Shown here: one piece after another, positions 1 to 6,800 of the stretch
How positions within the stretch are numbered: the first letter of the stretch is position 1
Layout of the letters: every line of letters begins with the position of its first letter
Origin: Bacillota bacterium
Lineage (GTDB): Bacteria; Bacillota; Tb-RUG-66
Length of the DNA stretch: 9,014 nt
Direction: 5' to 3'
NCBI GenBank assembly: GCA_016288255.1
Contig: JAEEYS010000163.1
Span: forward strand, 1-9,014
Position numbers and translations under genes: made by a program
The notes under the pieces: model-generated
Seen by the model: the letters and a program-made list of their open reading frames with translations, nothing else
Told to the model about the DNA's origin: nothing
The model's database searches: none

Positions 1-1687
1 ATTCCAGTCCCTTGGCGCTATGTAAAGTCATCAAGACCACTTTATCTTCCGCCGCGTCCAAATCATCCGTATCCGTGACCAAAGAGACCTGAGACAAAAA
101 TTCCTGCAGGTTCCCGTCCGGATTGTCTGTTTCGTAGCTGATCACCGTGCCGATGAATTCACTGATGTTTTCCAGCCGGGTCGCCGCTTCCATGGTCCTT
201 TCATTCTGTAATTCCGCCTTGTAGCCGGATACCGAAAGGATCTCATAGAGCAGTCCTTCAATGGACATTTCTTTGGACTTTTGCACAAAATGCCGTATCA
301 TTTTGGCAAAATCCTGCAATGTGCTTTCCATTTTTTTAGACAGTCCGATCTCTTCCAAATGAGAGATGGCTTCAAAAAGACTGATCTCTTTTAAGGCAGC
401 GTAGTTTTTCAGCTTATTGACCGTCGTATCGCCGATCCCCCGTTTGGGCGTGTTGATGATCCGCTCCATGCTCACATCGTCGTTTTGATTGGCGATCGCC
501 TTTAGATACGCTACCATATCCTTGATCTCTTTTCTGGAATAGAACTTGAGTCCTCCCACCACCCGATAAGGGATGCTGTAGCGGACAAACATTTCTTCCA
601 GCACTCTGGACTGGGCGTTGGTGCGGTATAATACCGCGATATCCCGTAAGTGATAATTGCCGTAATCCGCCAGCTTGCTGATCTCGCTGACGATCCGATT
701 CGCTTCTTCCTGTTCGTTGTTGGCAGGAAGCAGAATAGGCGCTTCTCCCTCTTCGTTCCCTGTCCAAAGAGTCTTGCCTTTGCGGCTGAAATTGTTCTGG
801 ATCACAGCGTTTGCCGTATCCAGTATCTTTTGGGTAGAACGATAATTCTGTTCCAAACGGATCACTTTCGTATCCGGATAATCCTTTTCAAAATCCAAAA
901 TATTGTTTAAATTCGCGCCTCTCCAGCCATAGATGCTCTGATCATCGTCCCCTACCACAAAAAGGTTTCGATGTTTGGCCGAAAGAAGACGGATCAATTC
1001 ATATTGGGTAAAGTTCGTATCCTGGTATTCATCCACCAAAATATAAGAAAACCGCTTTTCATATTTTTGGAGCACTTCTTCATCCTCTTTGAGCAGTTTT
1101 ACCGCTTTTAAAAGAAGATCGTCAAAATCCAGCGCGTTGGAAGACAAAAGCTTCTTCTCGTAGCCGGCATAGATCTCCTGAATGATCTGGTTTCTCTGAT
1201 AATTCCCATAATGTTCCAAATATCTTTCCGGCGGGATCAGCAGATCTTTTGCCACACTGATGGCCGCCTTGACGCCGGAAATGGGCACTTCTTTTTCCGA
1301 AACCCTCAAATTGTCCATGACATCTTTGATGACTTTTCTCTGGTCGTAGGTATCATAAATGGTAAAATCGCTGGTATATCCGATCCGATCCGCTTCAAAG
1401 CGCAGGATCCGGTTGCAGATGGAGTGGAATGTTCCCACCCACATGCCTCTGGTATATCCTACCAGGGATTCGATCCGGTTTTTCATTTCATTGGCCGCCT
1501 TGTTGGTAAAGGTAATGGCTAAAATTTCATAGGGCGGCACCTTTTTTTCATCGATCAAATAGGCGATGCGGTGCGTCAGCACTCTGGTCTTGCCGCTTCC
1601 GGCGCCGGCCAGAACGAGTAACGGTCCGTTGCCGTAGGTGACAGCTTCTTTTTGCTCCGCATTCAGCCCTTCTAAATAGGACAGCAT
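1..1687 (-). CDS. pcrA: ATP-dependent DNA helicase PcrA (UvrD/Rep family, SF1A), C-terminus outside window
   Basis: A 3'-5' DNA helicase used in nucleotide excision repair, in removal of recombinase or stalled polymerase from DNA, and in rolling-circle plasmid replication (family knowledge). The visible 562 residues begin at an ATG at 1685-1687, preceded by a GGAGG ribosome binding site at about 1693-1697. Superfamily 1 motifs appear in order: Q-motif region LNAEQKEAV (8-16), Walker A GAGSGKT (28-34, Lys33), Ia ITFTNKAANEM (58-68), Ib GTFHS (85-89), II VDEYQDTN (218-225), III VVGDDDQSIYGWRGA (244-258), IV LEQNYRST (278-285), and V-like LHSAKGLE at the very edge. Typical PcrA is about 720-750 residues, so the last 170 or so, including motif VI, lie to the left. 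It is the second gene of a leftward pair, 43 bases after the 61-codon orphan. UvrD is a near-synonym; PcrA is preferred for a Gram-positive. Confidence 0.96.
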   Translation of the reverse strand, partial: MLSYLEGLNAEQKEAVTYGNGPLLVLAGAGSGKTRVLTHRIAYLIDEKKVPPYEILAITFTNKAANEMKNRIESLVGYTRGMWVGTFHSICNRILRFEADRIGYTSDFTIYDTYDQRKVIKDVMDNLRVSEKEVPISGVKAAISVAKDLLIPPERYLEHYGNYQRNQIIQEIYAGYEKKLLSSNALDFDDLLLKAVKLLKEDEEVLQKYEKRFSYILVDEYQDTNFTQYELIRLLSAKHRNLFVVGDDDQSIYGWRGANLNNILDFEKDYPDTKVIRLEQNYRSTQKILDTANAVIQNNFSRKGKTLWTGNEEGEAPILLPANNEQEEANRIVSEISKLADYGNYHLRDIAVLYRTNAQSRVLEEMFVRYSIPYRVVGGLKFYSRKEIKDMVAYLKAIANQNDDVSMERIINTPKRGIGDTTVNKLKNYAALKEISLFEAISHLEEIGLSKKMESTLQDFAKMIRHFVQKSKEMSIEGLLYEILSVSGYKAELQNERTMEAATRLENISEFIGTVISYETDNPDGNLQEFLSQVSLVTDTDDLDAAEDKVVLMTLHSAKGLE

Positions 1688-1698
1688 ATGATTCCTCC

Positions 1699-1734
1699 AA
1701 AACCCTCTACGCGTCGCGTTCGGCGCAGGGTTAT
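1699..1734 (-). other. Short inverted repeat between the orphan gene and pcrA
   Basis: On the minus strand AACCCT (1727-1732) can pair with AGGGTT (1701-1706), with a possible inner GCG/CGC pairing, and the 3' arm runs into TTTT immediately before the pcrA ribosome binding site. It overlaps the stop codon of the upstream small gene. It could be a weak terminator or attenuator, an RNA processing site, or chance; the GC-rich loop is unlike the surrounding sequence. Seen in sequence; the function is a guess. Confidence 0.3.
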
Positions 1735-1916
1735 TCTTCTTCCAATTCTTCTTTTGATTTTACTCTGGTCTTATACCTTGTTTCGCTTATTTCCAGGGTG
1801 CAGTTCTTGTAATATTTATTGATTTGAGAGGTAGGGATATCGGTTTCCCAAATATCTGTTCCAACAAGTTTATCTCCTTTAAAAACTTTCACTTCATAAA
1901 TCGCAACTTTGTCCAT
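1731..1916 (-). CDS. Small charged protein of unknown function (61 aa) upstream of pcrA
   Basis: I do not recognise a family. The protein begins MDKVAIYEVKVF, is rich in Lys and Glu, ends in an acidic tail (KSKEELEEE), and has no signal peptide or membrane segment. Alternating hydrophobic residues in the first 20 positions and around CTLEISETRYKTRV suggest a small beta-sheet cytoplasmic protein. It is supported as a real gene by a strong ribosome binding site AAGGAGGGG at about 1922-1930, about five bases before the ATG, and by a good promoter 33 bases further upstream. It is probably co-transcribed with pcrA. The opposite strand has an overlapping open frame (1824-2033) with no comparable start signals. 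Confidence 0.72.
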   Translation of the reverse strand: MDKVAIYEVKVFKGDKLVGTDIWETDIPTSQINKYYKNCTLEISETRYKTRVKSKEELEEE

Positions 1917-1948
1917 CTTCGCCCCTCCTTAAAAAACATTCTACTAAT

Positions 1949-1977
1949 AGCATACTGTTTTTTCCGTATAATATCAA
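1949..1977 (-). promoter_or_regulatory. Sigma-A-type promoter for the orphan gene-pcrA unit
   Basis: Reading leftward, TTGATA (1972-1977) and TATGCT (1949-1954) are separated by exactly 17 bases, each one or two changes from the TTGACA/TATAAT consensus. The predicted transcript start is near 1942, giving a leader of about 25 bases that contains the AAGGAGGGG ribosome binding site. An overlapping TATTAT (about 1968-1973) is an alternative -10, but it lacks a good partner. Confidence 0.65.
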
Positions 1978-2082
1978 ATACCTTTCCGCTTTCTTTTCTT
2001 CCCTTTCCGCACTTTTTTCACTTTTTCCCATAGAATAAAGAAGAAAAACAGAAAAAACCCTCCCAAATCCGCTATCTTCGGA

Positions 2083-2111
2083 TATAATAGAAATAGCAAA
2101 AGAAAAAGGAG
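2083..2111 (+). promoter_or_regulatory. -10 box and ribosome binding site of murG
   Basis: A perfect TATAAT lies at 2083-2088 and AAAGGAG at 2105-2111, seven bases before the murG ATG. No convincing -35 hexamer lies 15-18 bases upstream of the TATAAT, so this is either a weak or activator-dependent promoter or the true -35 is poorly conserved. The 202-base divergent interval (1917-2118) otherwise shows only AT-rich and pyrimidine-rich sequence. Confidence 0.5.
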
Positions 2112-2118
2112 ACCGATC

Positions 2119-3183
2119 ATGAAAAAAATTCTTTTAACCGGCGGCGGCACTGCCGGCCACGTCATTCCCAACATTGCTTTGATGCCCAGTTTAAAAGAAG
2201 CGGGTTTTTCTATCAGCTACATAGGAAGCAAAGACGGTATGGAAAAGGATATTTTAAAAGACTACGATATTCCCTACTATGGTGTTTCCGTAGGGAAATT
2301 GAGACGATATTTCGATACCAAAAATTTTACGGACGGATTCCGTATCCTAAAAGGAGTGGAAGAAGCCAATCGGATCGTCAGAAAGATCAAACCGGACATT
2401 ATTTTTTCCAAAGGCGGATTCGTATCTTTTCCCGTAACGGTAGCGGGAAAGACCCACAAGATCCCCGTGGTGATTCATGAATCGGATATTACACCGGGAC
2501 TTGCCAACAAGCTGGCATTTCCTTTTTGTCAAAAGATCCTGACCACTTTTCCGGAAACATTGGAATATGTGCCCAAAGAAAAAGCGGAACATACGGGAAG
2601 CCCCATTCGAAAAGAACTCTTTTTAGGCGATAGGGCAGCGGGCCTTGCTTTTTGCGGGTTTGACGGCGCAAAACCGGTCCTCCTGGTGATGGGAGGAAGC
2701 TTAGGTTCCGTTACCGTCAACAACTATATTCGACAGGCCCTGCCCGAACTGACGGCAAAATATCATGTCGTCCATATCGTAGGCCGCGGGAATCTGGACC
2801 CAAACTTCATAGGGATCAAGGATTACAAGCAGTTTGAATATGTCAGTCAGGAACTGCCCCATATTTTCTGTATAGCGGATCTGATCGTTTCCCGGGCGGG
2901 TTCCAACGCGATCTTTGAATTTTTGGCCTTGAAAAAACCCAATATTCTGATCCCCTTGTCCCAAAAGGCAAGCCGCGGCGACCAGATCTTAAACGCCAGA
3001 TCTTTTCAAAACCAGGGCTTCAGCGTCATGATCGAAGAAGAAAAATTGAAAAAGGAATTGCTGCTTGCTAAAATAGATGAAGTCTATCAAAATAGAAATG
3101 ATTATATCGCTAAAATGGAAATGTCCAAAGCTTCCAACGCGGCCAAAGTGATCACGGACATCCTCCTAAAAGAAAGTAAATAA
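2119..3183 (+). CDS. murG: MurG: UDP-GlcNAc--lipid I N-acetylglucosaminyltransferase
   Basis: Transfers GlcNAc from UDP-GlcNAc to undecaprenyl-pyrophosphoryl-MurNAc-pentapeptide (lipid I) to make lipid II, at the inner face of the cytoplasmic membrane. At 354 residues it is full length for this GT28 family. Visible motifs: glycine loop GGGTAGH (8-14), GGFVSFP (99-105), HESDITPGLANK (120-131), second glycine loop GGSLGS (192-197), the UDP-GlcNAc-binding segment SRAGSNAIFEF (258-268, Glu267 being the usual ribose contact), and SRGDQILNA (285-293). The wording of these motifs (IGSKDGMEKD, HESD.TPGLANK, SRAGSNAI.EFL) follows the Staphylococcus aureus MurG and second Bacillus cereus MurG type. It stands outside a dcw cell-wall cluster here, divergent from pcrA, and is followed after 12 bases by a membrane protein in the same apparent operon. 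A second copy elsewhere in the genome is possible. Confidence 0.95.
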   Translation: MKKILLTGGGTAGHVIPNIALMPSLKEAGFSISYIGSKDGMEKDILKDYDIPYYGVSVGKLRRYFDTKNFTDGFRILKGVEEANRIVRKIKPDIIFSKGGFVSFPVTVAGKTHKIPVVIHESDITPGLANKLAFPFCQKILTTFPETLEYVPKEKAEHTGSPIRKELFLGDRAAGLAFCGFDGAKPVLLVMGGSLGSVTVNNYIRQALPELTAKYHVVHIVGRGNLDPNFIGIKDYKQFEYVSQELPHIFCIADLIVSRAGSNAIFEFLALKKPNILIPLSQKASRGDQILNARSFQNQGFSVMIEEEKLKKELLLAKIDEVYQNRNDYIAKMEMSKASNAAKVITDILLKESK

Positions 3184-3195
3184 GGCGGTGGGACC

Positions 3196-3771
3196 ATGTA
3201 TGTAAAAGGCATCAATCTGGTGTTTTGGGGTCTGATCTTTCGTTTTTTGAACGTCTGTATCTATAAAGTGGATATCCTGCCCAGCATCATCGGCACCATT
3301 ATGATGATCATCGGTTTGTTTCGGATCCATAACGGCAGTTTCAATTTCAGTATCTCTTGCATCTTTTCTCTGCTGGAACTGCCCTTTTTGGCTTTTGAGT
3401 TTTTCAATTTAAGACTGAACTTTATCACAAATCCTTATGTTTTCGATACGATCTTTTTACTCTTTGACTTTGTGGTAACCTTTTATATCTTCCGCGGTAT
3501 TCGGGATTTTGCCGTGGATGCGGGATTTCACGATATGGTCTCTGTTGTCACGCGGAGAAGAACGGAATATATCATTTGCTTTTTGATCTTTAACATCCTG
3601 TTTTATTTTTTGGGCGTGTCCCTTGCGTTGATCGGCATTGCTTTTACCGATCTGATCTTACTTTTTACCGTCAGACTGTCTTATGATGTCTTTGAGATCG
3701 TGGACAAAAAGCAGCTTCATGTCCATCATACGCTGCGGCCGCATCTTTCTTTCCATTCCAAACAAAAATAA
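3196..3771 (+). CDS. Polytopic membrane protein of unknown function, downstream of murG
   Basis: No family recognised. The 191-residue protein is very hydrophobic and rich in Phe and Ile, with about six membrane segments: roughly residues 6-23, 27-44, 50-70, 82-101, 125-146 and 147-165. A basic loop TRRRTE (119-124) follows the fourth segment, and the tail is hydrophilic and His/Lys-rich (HVHHTLRPH near 175-183). The start ATG has a GGCGGTGGG ribosome binding site lying in the 12 bases after the murG stop, so the two genes are almost certainly co-transcribed and probably translationally coupled. The operon position hints at a role near the membrane steps of envelope synthesis, but nothing in the protein itself shows this. 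The downstream hairpin terminator closes the unit. Confidence 0.8.
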   Translation: MYVKGINLVFWGLIFRFLNVCIYKVDILPSIIGTIMMIIGLFRIHNGSFNFSISCIFSLLELPFLAFEFFNLRLNFITNPYVFDTIFLLFDFVVTFYIFRGIRDFAVDAGFHDMVSVVTRRRTEYIICFLIFNILFYFLGVSLALIGIAFTDLILLFTVRLSYDVFEIVDKKQLHVHHTLRPHLSFHSKQK

Positions 3772-3795
3772 ATTGATTCCAAATTTTCAGCATAG

Positions 3796-3840
3796 GAAAA
3801 CGGGAACAGGAAAACCCTGCTCCCGTTTTCTTTCTTTTTA
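3796..3840 (+). terminator. Intrinsic terminator of the murG unit, probably bidirectional
   Basis: Arms 3796-3810 and 3816-3830 form a 15-base-pair stem with one A-C mismatch and a five-base loop, followed by TTTCTTTTTA. Read on the minus strand the mismatch becomes a G-U pair, so the converging leftward gene, whose stop is at 3897, can use the same hairpin. No other good terminator lies between that stop and this stem. Confidence 0.85.
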
Positions 3841-3896
3841 CAAAATGAAAGGAAGTTTTTAAGCTTGTTTTTGTGCTTCCGCATTTTCTTTTTTTA

Positions 3897-6800
3897 CTAT
3901 TTTGCCACGTTTTCCATAAACCGTTTGATAATGGTTGCCACTTCCGCTCTGGTGGAATTGCCTTTCGGCGCCAAAGTGGTTTCGGTGCGGCCTGTGATTA
4001 AGCCTTCCGCATTGGCCCATTTCATGCCGTCTAATGCATAATCGGAAATTTCACCGGCATCGGTATAAGCGGAAAGGTCCGCCGCTTTGCTTACGTCATA
4101 TCCTTTTTGTTTTGCGTATCTGCTGAAGATCGTTGCCATTTGTTCTCTGGTGATCTTATCTTCCGGCGCAAAGCGTGTTTCGTCATAACCGTTCACGATA
4201 CCGTTTTCGTTTGCCCAAGCTACTGCTTCCGCATAATAAGCGTCTGCCTTTACATCGGCAAACTTACTGGATTCTTTTGACGCCGGTTTGCCTTCCAATC
4301 TCCAAAGCACCGTCACCAGCATGCCTCTGTTCATCGGCGTATTGGGTTCAAAAGTCGTTTCGGAAGTGCCGTTAAAGAGTTCCTGTTCCAAAGCATAGTC
4401 TATGGATTCATGATACCATGCGGATGTGTCCACATCGGTAAACTTCTTGGAAGGACAAGTTTCATCATGATCTTTTTCTTTGATGGCTTTGAAATCTTCT
4501 TCCGCTTTGGTCAGCTTATCATAATTGGAAACTTTTGCCTGTTGTTCCGGTGTCAGTTTATCATAAGCTTCCCGCGCTTCTTTGATCTTATCGCCGCTGT
4601 TTTCATCCACTGTACCAATATCATTGATCTTTTTGATCACGTCGTCCACCGCCGCGTCTCCCGTAGCAGGTGTGCCGCTGTCGTCATTGTTCCATTTTTC
4701 GGAACCGTAATCTTTTGTATAATCATCGGTATAGAACCAAACCATGGTGGAATCTTTCTTGATCCGTGTAGCGCCTGCAGCTGTGCTTGGCACTTCATTG
4801 TTGATCATATACATCCAGCCGGAATTCGGGCCATGATCGAGTTCTTCATAGCCGCCGATGCTTGAGAAATAACCGTTGGACTTTTCTACATAGGAAAGTT
4901 GGTTTGCGTCCAGTGCGGCGACCAACGCGTCTCTTGCTGTTGCGGTAGCTTTATCCAACGTTACCACATATTTATCTTCCGATAACAGGGAAGTATATTT
5001 ATCCGCATTTTTCTTATAGGTGAAACTGTTGTTGCAGATATCCGCATCATGCGTCAATACCCGAACCGTCACCTTGATAGTTTCCCCGTCGCCGCCTTGG
5101 CTTTCTTTCTGCAGGGAAACATTGATTTCTTTTCTTTCGTGATTTGCGATATCTTCTTCTGTGATGGAGAAACTGCCGTCTTTTGTCACATACCCTTCTT
5201 TGGAGACCGCATAAGTGTATTCGCCCGGTTCCAGATCATAGCGTGTCGCGCTGACCGGTTCTACGGTTGCGCCTGTTGCGTCTTTGACTTCGATCAAAGC
5301 GTCTTCCGGCACGATCACAAAATCAGCGCCGGCGTTTTGTTCCGAAACTGCCGGTTTTAATGTCTGTGCGCCAAAATCATAGATCCGGTATGCGCCTTCT
5401 TTGGCATCCGCAACCAAACCGCGGAACCCTTGTTCCGTAGCGTGGCTGGTATTTTCCGGTTTCAATCCGTCTTCTGTATCGTTAACGCTTGCCAGTAACC
5501 CGTCGATCAAGCTCTTATCGTTTTTCTTTATTTCGGCAGGATCAATACCCATTGCTTTGAGCCCTGTGATGGCTAACCCTGTGGAGGCCGCGTTGCCTAC
5601 TGCGCCGGTGTCGTCCTGTGCTGCTTTGACTGCTTCTACCGCTTCATCAAGCGCTGTTTTTACATCTTCATTGGTATCATAATACGGTGCCAGCGCCAGC
5701 ATCATCGGTGTCAAGCCGTCTGTGCCCCATTGGGCGTTCAGCCATGCGCTCTTATTGTCAACAGCCGCCTGTACCAATTGATCGATCTGGTCTTCCTGCC
5801 CTTCAAACTGCTGATATGCGATCAACACATAGGGTAAAGTGTATATATTTTTTGCAGCTGCTGTCAGGCTGCCGTTTTCATCAAATGCCAAGCTGTCCAG
5901 TTTTTCTTTGCCGTTGATTTCTTCCCCTTTGGCTGTGGTCAGCTGTGCCGGGTCATAGCCCATAGCGACCAGCGCGATGGTGTTTTTGCTCACGTCGCCC
6001 AAAGAAGCATTGTCTTTTGCGATATCTGCAACAGCCTTGTTCACCATATCCTGTTTTTGTTCTTCGGATAATTTGTTTTCCGTATCCGGGAAGATCTTTT
6101 CATAAGCCATCATATCCGCAGCGAGCCACGGCGCATTGGCGTCATCCGCAACACCGGAAGTGGCGTATCTTGCCGCGATATTATCTCTCAATTCTGCTTC
6201 TGTGATCCCTTCTTCCGGTCCTGCGCTTGGCGCTTGCGAGAAGGTGATGGCATAGAGAACAGTTGAGTTATAGTCTGCATCATAAGGTGTCTGTACCTGG
6301 ATATAATCCGGTTCCCCGTCTTCATTGTAATCTACAGGAACGGTCACTTTGTCCACGCCGGTAGATAAAATATCGTCTGGATAATTTCCATAAAGATAAG
6401 TTTCACCGTCTTTGTAATTATAGGCCAGCACGTTTTCCGGGAAGGTCAAGTCTACATTCGCGGTGCCTTCCGGCACGTCGACCGTATACAATGTGACCGG
6501 TTCACCCGGAACCATTTCATAGGCATCGTTGTCCCAAACATAAGGTGTATAGCCGCTTTCTTTTGCCGTGATATCATTTAACGGTTCTCCGTCTGCTTCC
6601 GCGCTGAAGATATAGCGGAAAGTGATAGCATAGCGCAGGCCGCCGCCGAGACTATACCCATCTTGTATCTGAATATAATCAAAGACGCTGTCTTTGTTGA
6701 TATCTACTTCTCTGGTATATTGATCATATCCATTGTTGTAATCTGAAACTGTACCGCCTAAGAATGCATCGGGACCCGAATCATCTACGACAACAGGATT

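Noticed and set aside
1974..2174. 66-codon minus-strand frame overlapping the murG start
   Set aside because: It covers the divergent promoters and the start of murG, its lysine-rich tail reflects the pyrimidine-rich intergenic sequence, and it has no expression signals.
4410..4865. 151-codon plus-strand open frame rich in Phe and Ile
   Set aside because: It lies opposite the linker and DUF4430 region of the large gene. The hydrophobic composition comes from reading acidic/lysine codons backwards, and there is no ribosome binding site.
5406..6221. Toroid domain as an active prenyltransferase or terpene cyclase
   Set aside because: No DxDD or zinc-ligand pattern is visible, the protein is exported and wall-anchored, and the following DUF4430 plus the B12 riboswitch fit a ligand-binding role better.
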